This document shows, piece by piece, positions 35,377 to 44,133 of a DNA stretch of 64,000 nt. Positions within the stretch are counted from its first letter, which is position 1, and each line of letters begins with the position of its first letter. The notes under the pieces are model-generated. The model saw nothing but the letters and a program-made list of their open reading frames with translations. It did not search any database and was not told the DNA's origin. Location: assembly GCF_046237015.1 (NCBI RefSeq), contig NZ_JBJYIN010000019.1:1-64000 (forward strand). Reading direction: 5' to 3'. Position numbers and translations under genes: made by a program. This DNA comes from JBJYIN01 sp046237015 (GTDB lineage: Bacteria > Pseudomonadota > Gammaproteobacteria > Enterobacterales > Enterobacteriaceae).

Positions 35377-36969
35377 GTGTTAAGTACCAACAATATCACC
35401 ATGCAGTTTGGCAGCAAGCCGTTGTTTGAGAACATTTCCGTTAAATTTGGCGGTGGTAGCCGTTATGGCCTGATCGGCGCAAATGGATGCGGTAAATCCA
35501 CGTTTATGAAAATCCTCGGCGGCGATCTGGTGCCGAGCTCAGGTAATGTCTTCCTCGATCCTAATGAACGTCTGGGGAAATTGCGCCAGGATCAATTCGC
35601 TTTTGAAGAATACAGTGTGCTGGATACCGTCATCATGGGCCATACGGAACTGTGGGCGGTAAAAGAAGAGCGCGATCGTATCTACGCTTTAGCTGAAATG
35701 AGTGAAGCTGATGGTTATAAAGTTGCCGATCTGGAAGTGCAGTACGGCGAAATGGATGGTTATAGCGCCGAAGCGCGAGCGGGCGAGCTGCTATTAGGCG
35801 TCGGTATTCCTGTTGAACAACATTACGGTCCGATGAGTGAAGTAGCTCCCGGCTGGAAACTGCGTGTATTGTTGGCTCAGGCGTTATTTGCCGACCCAGA
35901 TATCCTGCTGCTTGATGAACCAACCAACAACCTGGATATCGATACTATCCGGTGGCTGGAGCAGGTGCTGAATGAGCGTAACAGCACCATGATTATCATT
36001 TCGCATGACCGCCATTTTCTAAACATGGTGTGTACGCACATGGCGGATCTGGACTACGGTGAACTGCGTATTTATCCCGGTAATTATGATGAATATATGA
36101 CGGCCGCCACGCAGGCTCGTGAACGTTTACTGGCGGATAACGCCAAGAAAAAAGCGCAGATTTCCGAGTTGCAATCGTTCGTGAGTCGCTTTAGCGCTAA
36201 CGCTTCAAAATCGAAGCAGGCTACCTCTCGTGCCCGTCAGATTGATAAAATTCAGTTAGAGGAAGTGAAAGCCTCCAGCCGTCAGAACCCATTTATTCGG
36301 TTCGAACAAGACAAAAAACTGTTTCGTAATGCGTTGGAAGTGGAGGCGCTGGCAAAAGGGTTTGATAACGGCCCATTGTTTAGCAAGCTGAATCTGATGG
36401 TGGAAGTCGGTGAAAAAGTCGCCATTCTGGGGACAAACGGTATTGGTAAATCTACGCTGTTGAAAACGCTGGTTGGTGAAGCGCTGCCCGATAGCGGCAC
36501 GGTTAAATGGTCTGAAAATGCGAAGATCGGTTATTACGCGCAGGATCACGAATACGAGTTTGACGATGCTTTGACGGTATTTGACTGGATGAGCCAGTGG
36601 AAGCAGGAAAAAGACGATGAACAAGCCGTGCGAAGCATTCTGGGGCGTTTATTGTTCAGTCAGGACGATATCAAGAAGAAAGTGAAAGTTCTGTCTGGTG
36701 GAGAGAAAGGCCGCATGTTGTTTGGTAAGCTGATGATGCAGCGTCCAAACATTCTGGTGATGGATGAACCAACCAACCATATGGACATGGAGTCTATCGA
36801 ATCGCTGAATATGGCATTGGAAATGTACGAAGGAACGTTGCTTTTTGTTTCCCACGATCGTGAATTTGTGAGTTCATTGGCGAACCGCATTCTGGAGATG
36901 ACGCCGAATAAAGTGATCGATTTTACAGGTAATTACGAGGATTATCTCCGCAGTCAGGGTATCCAGTAA
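35377..36969 (+). CDS. ybiT: ABC-F ATPase YbiT
   Basis: This 530-residue soluble ABC-F protein is collinear with E. coli YbiT over its whole length. It has two ATPase cassettes: Walker A GANGCGKS and signature/Walker B region PGWKLRVLLAQAL...LLLDEPTNNLD in the first, GTNGIGKS and LSGGEKGRMLFGKL...LVMDEPTNHMD in the second. The linker is AANASKSKQATSRARQ-like. ABC-F proteins act on ribosomes as translation factors. The start is a GTG (35377), supported by alignment with the E. coli N-terminus (NNITMQFGSKPLFENISVKF). A strong terminator follows. Confidence 0.96.
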   Translation: MLSTNNITMQFGSKPLFENISVKFGGGSRYGLIGANGCGKSTFMKILGGDLVPSSGNVFLDPNERLGKLRQDQFAFEEYSVLDTVIMGHTELWAVKEERDRIYALAEMSEADGYKVADLEVQYGEMDGYSAEARAGELLLGVGIPVEQHYGPMSEVAPGWKLRVLLAQALFADPDILLLDEPTNNLDIDTIRWLEQVLNERNSTMIIISHDRHFLNMVCTHMADLDYGELRIYPGNYDEYMTAATQARERLLADNAKKKAQISELQSFVSRFSANASKSKQATSRARQIDKIQLEEVKASSRQNPFIRFEQDKKLFRNALEVEALAKGFDNGPLFSKLNLMVEVGEKVAILGTNGIGKSTLLKTLVGEALPDSGTVKWSENAKIGYYAQDHEYEFDDALTVFDWMSQWKQEKDDEQAVRSILGRLLFSQDDIKKKVKVLSGGEKGRMLFGKLMMQRPNILVMDEPTNHMDMESIESLNMALEMYEGTLLFVSHDREFVSSLANRILEMTPNKVIDFTGNYEDYLRSQGIQ

Positions 36970-37001
36970 CTTACTATCCAGAATGACGTATTCTGTCTAA
37001 G

Positions 37002-37033
37002 GCAGCACGGTAAAGACCGTTGCTGCTTTTTTT
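37002..37033 (+). terminator. rho-independent terminator of ybiT
   Basis: GCAGCACGGT pairs with ACCGTTGCTGC (one bulged base) around an AAAG loop, followed by a run of seven to eight T residues. Confidence 0.9.
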
Positions 37034-37468
37034 GTTTTGAGATCTTTTGGGGAAAAGGGAACCTTCAAATATTAATTTCTCTTTAAACATTGCAAGATAA
37101 AACATGGACATTGGGTAAAATTCAAAAAATTTGCACTTAAATCTCATTTTTAACTAAAAAAATTAAAGTAATTATTCTTATCTTGCGCTGTGGTGAGTAT
37201 GAAATGTTTTTGCTATATCGGAAAATAAATAAACTCATGAAATGAGATTTTTGTTTTATTTCTTTTTTAATCAGTATGTTGAGTGATTTAAATAAACAGT
37301 TGTTTCCGGTGATTAATCGATTTAGCTCACGAATGAAAAATTAAACAATAATGTATTGGTGTTATTGCGATTATTTCTCATTTAAACAACGTAATATCCA
37401 TTTTAAATAGGATCGTTGCGTATAAAGTCACAGTTATAACAGAAATAAGAAATCTATTGTTGCAGCGG
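37034..37468. other. AT-rich, gene-free stretch upstream of the hyb promoter
   Basis: No credible ORF on either strand. The composition is strongly AT-rich with A/T tracts, which would suit H-NS or IHF binding upstream of an anaerobically regulated promoter; that is inference. No further clear operator was identified. Confidence 0.5.
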
Positions 37469-37515
37469 TTGATGGAGATCAAGTCTGTTAACTTAATTTA
37501 CTTATTACCATATCC
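37469..37515 (+). promoter_or_regulatory. FNR-dependent class II promoter of the hyb operon
   Basis: TTGATGGAGATCAA (37469-37482) is a perfect FNR box (TTGAT-N4-ATCAA). A TATTAC hexamer at 37503-37508 fits a -10 element and places the start near 37515, which puts the FNR box centre close to -40/-41. That is the classic class II activation geometry. Hydrogenase-2 genes are expressed anaerobically, so this fits the operon. Confidence 0.75.
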
Positions 37516-37532
37516 CCACACATATTGTGTGT

Positions 37533-37617
37533 TATACCCGTCACCTTTCAAGTTGCCAATGCAGGGCGTTGTTGAGCATGACAGCGTTTTGTCTGGCAAC
37601 GGGAAATCTATTGGGTA
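37533..37617. repeat. dispersed repeat inside the hyb 5' leader
   Basis: The 85-bp element begins TATACCCGTCACCTTTCAAG and ends CGGGAAATCTATTGGGTA. Its ends are imperfect inverted repeats of the same family as 16822-16956. It lies between the predicted transcription start and the hybO start codon, so it would be transcribed as a hairpin in the leader. Confidence 0.7.
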
Positions 37618-37650
37618 GGCTCCGTTCGAGTTACAGGAGAATAATAAAAA

Positions 37651-38784
37651 ATGAGTGGGGAAAATTTAATGCTTTCCCATCACGGCGTGAATCGTCGTGA
37701 TTTTATGAAGTTGTGTGCAGCACTCGCCGCGTCAATGGGGCTGGCAGATACTGCCGTCGCAGAAATGGCTAAGTCAATCAGCTCTCCACAGCGTCCACCA
37801 GTGATCTGGATCGGTGCGCAGGAGTGTACGGGGTGTACGGAAAGCCTGTTACGGGCAACCCATCCCACCATTGAGAACCTGTTGTTAAACACGATCTCGC
37901 TGGAATATCACGAGGTGCTTTCCGCTGCTTTTGGTGAGCAAGCGGAAGAAAACAAGCACCGCGCTATTGAGCAATATAAAGGGAAATATGTTCTGGTTGT
38001 TGATGGGTCGATACCGATAAAAGACGGCGGTATCTACTGCATGGTTGCTGGTAAGCCGATTGTGGAGCATATCCGTGAGACGGCTGAGCATGCGGCAGCC
38101 ATTATCGCTATCGGTTCTTGTTCAGCCTGGGGTGGTGTGGCGGCGGCGGGAAGTAATCCGACCGGTGCAGTCAGCCTACAGGATGTTCTGCCTGGAAAAA
38201 CCGTTATTAACATTCCAGGGTGTCCACCGAATCCCCATAATTTCCTCGCAACCGTTGCGCATATTATCACTTATCAGCGCCCGCCAGCGTTGGATGCCGA
38301 GGGGCGGCCAACATTTGCTTACGGTCGTTTGATCCACGAAAACTGTGAACGTCGGCCGCATTTTGATGCCGGACGTTTTGCAAAAGAGTTTGGTGATGAA
38401 GGCCATCGTCAAGGCTGGTGTCTCTATCATCTGGGCTGTAAAGGACCTGAAACCTATGGTAACTGCCCGACGTTGGAGTTCTGTGACGTCGGCGGTGGTA
38501 TCTGGCCGGTGGGTATTGGGCATCCTTGTTACGGTTGTAACGAGAAGGGAATCGGGTTTACCAAAGGCATTTTCCAGCTATCGAGCGTAGAAAACCCCAC
38601 GCCGCGCGCAGAAAAACCGGATGTTCATATCCCGGAAGGCGGACAGGTCTCTGCGACGGCTGTCGGGTTGATCGGTGGTGTGCTCGGTGTGGTGGGCGGC
38701 GTCAGTTTGATGGCCGTGCGTGAGTTGGGTCGTCAGCAAAAGCAGAATCAGCAAGACGCCGGAAACGCATCCCGGGAGGGTTAA
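37651..38784 (+). CDS. hybO: hydrogenase-2 small subunit HybO
   Basis: HybO is the electron-transfer subunit of the periplasmic uptake [NiFe] hydrogenase and carries the Fe-S clusters. The 377-residue product starts with a twin-arginine signal (NRRDFMK) that exports the folded HybO-HybC pair. It has Cys59 and Cys62 of the proximal cluster (QECTGCTESL), further cluster ligands (GCPPNPHNFL; CLYHLGCKGPETYGNC; GHPCYGCNEKG) and a C-terminal membrane anchor (ATAVGLIGGVLGVVGGVSLM). It is collinear with the E. coli protein. GGAGAATAATAAAA precedes the ATG. Confidence 0.97.
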   Translation: MSGENLMLSHHGVNRRDFMKLCAALAASMGLADTAVAEMAKSISSPQRPPVIWIGAQECTGCTESLLRATHPTIENLLLNTISLEYHEVLSAAFGEQAEENKHRAIEQYKGKYVLVVDGSIPIKDGGIYCMVAGKPIVEHIRETAEHAAAIIAIGSCSAWGGVAAAGSNPTGAVSLQDVLPGKTVINIPGCPPNPHNFLATVAHIITYQRPPALDAEGRPTFAYGRLIHENCERRPHFDAGRFAKEFGDEGHRQGWCLYHLGCKGPETYGNCPTLEFCDVGGGIWPVGIGHPCYGCNEKGIGFTKGIFQLSSVENPTPRAEKPDVHIPEGGQVSATAVGLIGGVLGVVGGVSLMAVRELGRQQKQNQQDAGNASREG

Positions 38785-38787
38785 ACC

Positions 38788-39825
38788 GTGAACAGACGCA
38801 ATTTTTTCAAGCTGGCTTCTGCCGGTGCGTTACTGGCCGGTACGCCATTGGCGGCACGTGCCGCTGCGGAAAATAAGCCACCGATCCCCGGTTCATTGGG
38901 TATGCTCTATGATTCAACGCTGTGTGTCGGTTGCCAGGCCTGTGTGACCGAGTGTCAGCAGGTCAATCAACTGGCTTATAACCCTGACAGCAAAATCTAC
39001 GCGGGTGGTCGGGCCACGTTTTCCAACAACGATAAATTGAGTCCTTACACCAATAATATTATTCAGGTGTGGAGTTCCGGTGACGGAACAAACAAGGATC
39101 AGGTGGATAACGGCTATGCCTACATCAAGAAACAGTGTATGCACTGTGTCGATCCTAACTGTGTCTCAGTTTGTCCGGTCTCGGCATTGAAGAAAGATGC
39201 CAAAACCGGTGTGGTGCACTATGACGCCAGCGTCTGTACTGGCTGCCGCTATTGCATGGTGGCCTGTCCTTTCAATATTCCCAAATATGATTATGAAAAC
39301 CCGTTCGGCAAGCTACACAAATGCGAACTGTGTAATCAACCGGGGCTGGAACGATTGGATAAAGGTGGCCTGCCGGGTTGTGTCGATGTTTGCCCGACCG
39401 GTGCCGTGATTTTTGGTACGCGTGAAGAGTTGCTCTCTGAAGCGAAGCATCGTTTGTCGTTGCAGGCAGGGGAGGAATACCACTACCCACGCCAGACGCT
39501 GGCGAAAAAAGATACGTATCTTCATACCATACCGAAATACGATCAGCATGTTTATGGTGAGAAAGAAGCGGGTGGTACGCAGGTTCTGGTGCTGGCCGGT
39601 GTGCCTTACCAGAATCTGGATCTGCCGGAACTGGCTGAACTCTCTACTGGCGCACGTTCTGAACATATCCAACACACGCTTTATAAGGGAATGGTATTGC
39701 CATTGGCGGTGCTGGCAGGGCTTTCCGTGCTGGTGCATCGTAATACGCGGGCTGATCGGCTAGATCACGATGATCATCACTCGGATGCGGACAAGAAACA
39801 GGAGAACGATCATGACGGCGCATAA
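38788..39825 (+). CDS. hybA: hydrogenase-2 ferredoxin-like subunit HybA
   Basis: This 345-residue, Tat-targeted (NRRNFFKLA) polyferredoxin passes electrons from HybO to the quinone-linked HybB. Four Cys motifs are visible, starting with CVGCQACVTEC (Cys46, 49, 52, 56), then CMHCVDPNCVSVCP, CTGCRYCMVACP and CELCNQ...GCVDVCP. A C-terminal membrane helix (GMVLPLAVLAGLSVLV) follows. Translation starts at a GTG, three bases after the hybO stop; alignment with E. coli HybA supports this. The C-terminus is His/Asp-rich and overlaps hybB by 14 bp. Confidence 0.96.
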   Translation: MNRRNFFKLASAGALLAGTPLAARAAAENKPPIPGSLGMLYDSTLCVGCQACVTECQQVNQLAYNPDSKIYAGGRATFSNNDKLSPYTNNIIQVWSSGDGTNKDQVDNGYAYIKKQCMHCVDPNCVSVCPVSALKKDAKTGVVHYDASVCTGCRYCMVACPFNIPKYDYENPFGKLHKCELCNQPGLERLDKGGLPGCVDVCPTGAVIFGTREELLSEAKHRLSLQAGEEYHYPRQTLAKKDTYLHTIPKYDQHVYGEKEAGGTQVLVLAGVPYQNLDLPELAELSTGARSEHIQHTLYKGMVLPLAVLAGLSVLVHRNTRADRLDHDDHHSDADKKQENDHDGA

Positions 39826-41011
39826 AGCGAGTCCATTAGGTGGACGTCTGGTCAGTTGGCCGGTGATGTTGCTGGCACCGTTCGTGGTGTTGTGTGCGGT
39901 ACTGATCGTAAAACGTCTGGTGTTCGGTATCGGTGATGTTGCCGCGCTCAATGGCGGGTATCCGTGGGGGATCTGGATCGCCTTCGATCTGCTGGTGGGA
40001 ACCGGTTTTGCCTGTGGCGGTTGGGCGCTGGCCTGGGCGGTATATGTCTTTAATCGTGGTGAGTACCATCCTTTGGTTCGCCCGGCGCTGCTTGCCAGTT
40101 TGTTCGGGTATTCTCTGGGGGGATTGTCGATCACCATCGACGTCGGGCGTTACTGGAATTTGCCGTATTTTTACATCCCAGGTTTTTTTAACACGTCCTC
40201 AGTGTTATTTGAAACCGCTGTCTGTATGACCATTTATATCGGAGTGATGGCGTTGGAGTTCGCTCCTGTCGTGTGTGAACGCATGGGATGGAAAGTTTCT
40301 CTCAAGCGTTTGAACAAGGTGATGTTTTTCATCATCGCGTTAGGCGCGTTGCTGCCAACGATGCATCAGTCCTCAATGGGGTCGCTGATGATTTCCGCCG
40401 GTTATAAAGTTCATCCACTGTGGCAAAGCTATGAACTATTGCCACTGCTTTCGCTGCTGACCGCATTTATCATGGGTTTTTCTATCGTGATATTTGAAGG
40501 GTCGCTGGTACAAGCGGGGTTGAAAGGTCGAGGCCCGGATGAAAAACCGCTGTTTGCCCGTTTGACGCAAATTATTCAGGTTTTGCTACTGCTGTTTGTG
40601 GTATTGCGTTTTGGCGAAATCATCTGGCATGACAAAGTGAGCTATTTGTTCAGGGGCGATCGTTTCTCACTGATGTTCTGGTGCGAAGCGACGTTGATGA
40701 TCTTCCCGCTGGTCATGTTCCGCATCAAACGACTCCGTGACGATTCACGTCTGCTGTTTATTGGCGCGCTGAGTATGTTGTTCGGTGCCGCGTTGTGGCG
40801 ACTGAGTTATTCCCTGCTGGCTTTCAACCCCGGTGGTGGCTATCACTATTTCCCCGCTACATCGGAAGTGTTGATCTCCATCGGTTTTGTCGCGATTGAA
40901 GTCTGCGCATACATCTTGTTAATCCGGCTGTTGCCGGTACTTCCCGCGCTGGAAGGCGTTCATAAGAATTATCAGGCCGAGGTAAAGCATGAGCCAACGC
41001 ATCACCATTGA
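39812..41011 (+). CDS. hybB: hydrogenase-2 membrane subunit HybB
   Basis: HybB is a NrfD-like integral membrane protein that transfers electrons to menaquinone. The 399-residue product from the ATG at 39812 (AGGAGA upstream) has about ten membrane helices and strongly conserved blocks (FACGGWALAWAVYVFNRG; SLFGYSLGGLSITIDVGRYW; PTMHQSSMGSLMI). It overlaps hybA at its start and hybC at its end, so the hyb genes are translationally coupled. Confidence 0.95.
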   Translation: MTAHKASPLGGRLVSWPVMLLAPFVVLCAVLIVKRLVFGIGDVAALNGGYPWGIWIAFDLLVGTGFACGGWALAWAVYVFNRGEYHPLVRPALLASLFGYSLGGLSITIDVGRYWNLPYFYIPGFFNTSSVLFETAVCMTIYIGVMALEFAPVVCERMGWKVSLKRLNKVMFFIIALGALLPTMHQSSMGSLMISAGYKVHPLWQSYELLPLLSLLTAFIMGFSIVIFEGSLVQAGLKGRGPDEKPLFARLTQIIQVLLLLFVVLRFGEIIWHDKVSYLFRGDRFSLMFWCEATLMIFPLVMFRIKRLRDDSRLLFIGALSMLFGAALWRLSYSLLAFNPGGGYHYFPATSEVLISIGFVAIEVCAYILLIRLLPVLPALEGVHKNYQAEVKHEPTHHH

Positions 41012-42695
41012 TCCTATTACCCGCATCGAGGGACACCTGCGCATTGATTGCGAAATTGAACAGGGGAAAGTCACCAAGGCCTGGTCATCCGGCACGATGT
41101 GGCGCGGTATGGAAGAAATTGTTAAAGGTCAGGATCCGCGCGATGCGTGGATGATTGTGCAGCGTATTTGCGGTGTATGTACGACGGTACACGCGATTGC
41201 TTCTGTGCGTGCGGTTGAGAATGCATTGAAACTGAACGTGCCAGTTAACGCGCAATATATTCGCAACCTGATTCTGGCGGCACACAGTATTCACGATCAT
41301 ATCGTCCATTTCTATCAGCTTTCTGCTCTGGATTGGGTGGATGTGACGTCTGCTCTTGAAGCTTCGCCGCAAAAAGCAGAAGCGTTGTTGAAAGGGTTGT
41401 CTGACTGGCCGTTGAATAACGCCGCCGAATTCACCAAAGTCCAGCAAAAGCTGAAAGATTTGGTCGCCAGCGGACAATTGGGCATTTTTGCTAATGGTTA
41501 TTGGGGACATCCGGCAATGGCATTGCCGCCGGAGGTTAACCTGATCGCGGTGGCGCACTACTTGCAAGCGCTGGAATGTCAGCGCGATGCCAACCGCATT
41601 GTGGCGATACTCGGTGGTAAAACGCCACACATTCAGAATCTGGCGGTAGGTGGGGTGGCTAACCCGATCAACCTTGATGCGCCAAGCGTACTGAACCTTG
41701 AACGTCTGATGTACGTGAAGTCGTTTATCGATCGCCTGAGTGACTTTATCGAGCAGGTTTATAAAGTTGACTGTGCAGTGATTGCCGCACATTACCCTGA
41801 CTGGCTGCACCTGGGTAAAGGTGCCGATCATTACCTCAGCGTGCCTGAATTGCCGACGGATAATCAGGGAGGAAGCTTCCTGTTGGCGGGCGGCTATCTG
41901 GAAAATGGTGACTTTGCGAAATATCGCCCGATTACCAGCCATGAGGATAGCTTCCTGATTGAGGGGATCAAAGAGAGTGGTAAACACGCCTGGTATCAGG
42001 ACGATGAACCGCTGGCACCGTGGGAAGGATTAACTCGTCCCAAATATACCGGTTGGGAAGATGACGGCAAATACTCTTGGGTAAAAGCGCCTACCTTCTA
42101 TGGCAAGACGGTGGAAGTCGGCCCATTGGCGTGGCTGCTGTGTGGCTTAGCGGCTAAGCATAAAGACACTGAAGCGCATTACGCACAGGTGGCAGCAGCC
42201 TATCAAAAATTAACCGGACAAACGCTGGAAGTGAAACATCTTCATTCTACGTTAGGCCGAGTAATTGGTCGTACGGTGCATTGCTGCGTGTTGAAAGATA
42301 CGCTGGCTCAGCAGTGGCAAGCGTTGGTCACGAATATCGGTAAAGGTGACCACCAAACGTTTATCAAACCTGATCTGTCACCGGATACGGAATTCCGAGG
42401 TGTGGGCTTTGGTGAAATGCCGCGTGGGATGTTGTCGCACTGGATTGTATTTAAAAACGGCAAAATCACCAATTATCAGGCGGTCGTTCCATCAACCTGG
42501 ACATCAGGGCCACGCAATTTCGACGGTGTTCCCGGTCCTTACGAGCAATCGTTGGTAGGTACGCCGATTGCCGATCCGCATAAGCCGCTGGAAGTGGTAC
42601 GAACCATACACTCGTTTGACCCGTGTATGTCTTGTGCGGTGCATATCGTCGATACGGTCGATGGTAGTGAAGTGACCCGGGTGAAGGTGCTGTGA
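40989..42695 (+). CDS. hybC: hydrogenase-2 large subunit HybC ([NiFe] site)
   Basis: The catalytic subunit binds the NiFe(CN)2CO centre through the paired motifs RICGVC (Cys61, Cys64) and DPCMSC (Cys546, Cys549). The C-terminal tail after His552 (16 residues) is the peptide removed by HybD once nickel is inserted. The 568-residue length and sequence fit E. coli HybC. It has no signal peptide and is carried out on the HybO Tat signal. The gene starts within hybB and ends over the hybD start. Confidence 0.97.
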   Translation: MSQRITIDPITRIEGHLRIDCEIEQGKVTKAWSSGTMWRGMEEIVKGQDPRDAWMIVQRICGVCTTVHAIASVRAVENALKLNVPVNAQYIRNLILAAHSIHDHIVHFYQLSALDWVDVTSALEASPQKAEALLKGLSDWPLNNAAEFTKVQQKLKDLVASGQLGIFANGYWGHPAMALPPEVNLIAVAHYLQALECQRDANRIVAILGGKTPHIQNLAVGGVANPINLDAPSVLNLERLMYVKSFIDRLSDFIEQVYKVDCAVIAAHYPDWLHLGKGADHYLSVPELPTDNQGGSFLLAGGYLENGDFAKYRPITSHEDSFLIEGIKESGKHAWYQDDEPLAPWEGLTRPKYTGWEDDGKYSWVKAPTFYGKTVEVGPLAWLLCGLAAKHKDTEAHYAQVAAAYQKLTGQTLEVKHLHSTLGRVIGRTVHCCVLKDTLAQQWQALVTNIGKGDHQTFIKPDLSPDTEFRGVGFGEMPRGMLSHWIVFKNGKITNYQAVVPSTWTSGPRNFDGVPGPYEQSLVGTPIADPHKPLEVVRTIHSFDPCMSCAVHIVDTVDGSEVTRVKVL

Positions 42696-43189
42696 TGAAT
42701 ATACTGGTGTTGGGTGTCGGTAATCTGCTGCTCAGCGATGAAGCCGTTGGCGTGCGTATCGTTGAAGCATTGGAGCAACGTTATGCATTTTCGCCGAGGA
42801 TAGATATCGTTGACGGCGGTACCTGTGGGTTGGAACTGATGGAAGCGATGGCTAACCGCGATCATCTGATTGTTGCTGACGCGGTTCTGACGGGGCAAGC
42901 GCCAGGAACGGTGACCATCCTGCGTGATAGCGAAGTCCCTGCATTGTTTACCCGCAAGATTTCCCCGCACCAGTTGGGTTTATCCGATGTGCTGATGGCG
43001 TTGCAATTAACGGAAGAGTTTCCGCAAAAGCTAACGCTCATTGGCGTAGAGCCTGCTTCATTGGATGTTCACATTGGCTTGACAGAGACGGTACAGCAGG
43101 CGCTTGAGCCTGCTGTACAGCAGGTGATCGCCGCTTTGGAACAAAGCGGCATCACGGTAAGCGAACGATGTGAGGTCTGTAGTGAATAG
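42695..43189 (+). CDS. hybD: hydrogenase-2 maturation endopeptidase HybD
   Basis: HybD cleaves the HybC C-terminal tail after nickel insertion. The 164-residue protein keeps the nickel-sensing residues Glu16 (LLLSDEAVGV), Asp62 (IVADAVL) and His92 (ISPHQLGL). The ATG at 42695 overlaps the hybC stop and matches the E. coli start (ILVLGVGN); a GTG one codon earlier is possible. Confidence 0.95.
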   Translation: MNILVLGVGNLLLSDEAVGVRIVEALEQRYAFSPRIDIVDGGTCGLELMEAMANRDHLIVADAVLTGQAPGTVTILRDSEVPALFTRKISPHQLGLSDVLMALQLTEEFPQKLTLIGVEPASLDVHIGLTETVQQALEPAVQQVIAALEQSGITVSERCEVCSE

Positions 43190-43724
43190 TGCATCAGAGG
43201 TAAAAAATTTACACAGGATGCCGATTGAGCGCAAAGAATCGTTTGTCGCACGGCGGCATGATGAACATCCTGCGGTATGGCTGGAACAGATGTTTACGAA
43301 AATTGCAGATGAGGAAATGCAATCACTGCCTTTTTTTCGTCAGGGTATCCCGGTTAAAGCTTGTGGATTCACTCTGTTTGAACAGCAGTGGGTGGGCTGC
43401 CTGTTAACTCCCTGGATGATGAGTTTGTTTGTTCTTCCAGGGCCGGATCAAGATTGGCCCGTCAGGCCATTGGCCGATCGTCTGGCACTGTCGCTCCCCT
43501 GTGGAAATGTCACATTCATTGTGGGAGAAATGGCGGGAAAGCAGTATCTATCCTGTTCGCTCATGTCGCCGATTGATAGTCATTTGCAAGGGGAACACGC
43601 TGTTTTGTTAGCCGAACAGAGTGCCAAAATGGCGCTTTCGCTCCCTGTTGCCGATGGCAACGTGCCACAGAATAGTCGTTTACGAGCGCTTTTCAGCCGC
43701 AATCGGAGTGAAGACCATGCATGA
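43182..43724 (+). CDS. hybE: hydrogenase-2 assembly chaperone HybE
   Basis: HybE is a Tat proof-reading chaperone that binds the HybO signal peptide during assembly. The family core is clear (PVKACGFTLFEQQWVGCLLTPWMMSLFVLPGPDQDWP; YLSCSLMSPI). The start is uncertain: the GTG at 43182 overlaps the hybD stop and has GAGGT upstream, whereas an ATG at 43218 would shorten the protein by 12 residues. The C-terminus (SRLRALFSRNR) resembles the E. coli ending. Confidence 0.88.
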   Translation: MNSASEVKNLHRMPIERKESFVARRHDEHPAVWLEQMFTKIADEEMQSLPFFRQGIPVKACGFTLFEQQWVGCLLTPWMMSLFVLPGPDQDWPVRPLADRLALSLPCGNVTFIVGEMAGKQYLSCSLMSPIDSHLQGEHAVLLAEQSAKMALSLPVADGNVPQNSRLRALFSRNRSEDHA

Positions 43725-44058
43725 GATTTCCATGTGCTTCAACGCGCTGGAATTGATAGAACAACAGGCCCGTCAGCATCAGGCTCATCGGGTTACTGAA
43801 GTTTGGCTGGAGATTGGTGCACTTTCCTGTATCGAGGAGAGTGCTCTACGTTTTTGTTTTGAATCGGCCTGTCGCCAGACATTGGCTGAAGGATGCAAGC
43901 TGCATGTCGCTGTCCGGCCTGCACAAGCATGGTGCTGGGAATGCAGTGCGGTGGTGGAAATCGTTAAGCACGACACCGGATGCCCTCAGTGCGGCAGTTA
44001 TAACCTGAGAGTCGATGACGGTGATAGCCTGCAAATTAAACAGCTGGCGATTGAGTAA
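43717..44058 (+). CDS. hypA: nickel-insertion protein HypA (HybF-like)
   Basis: This 113-residue protein starts MHEISMCFNALELIE with the N-terminal Met-His nickel-binding motif. It ends with a zinc finger of two pairs (CWEC and CPQC). HypA/HybF cooperates with HypB to insert nickel into the large subunit. Its start overlaps hybE by 8 bp, with GGAG upstream. Because it stands in for both hybF and hypA of E. coli, I use the general symbol. Confidence 0.93.
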   Translation: MHEISMCFNALELIEQQARQHQAHRVTEVWLEIGALSCIEESALRFCFESACRQTLAEGCKLHVAVRPAQAWCWECSAVVEIVKHDTGCPQCGSYNLRVDDGDSLQIKQLAIE

Positions 44059-44133
44059 CGGCCGTTAAGTCATTTTTGAGTCATCCTTGCATTGCTGAGG
44101 TGACGATACTAAAGATAGCGGGAGGAGATCCTT

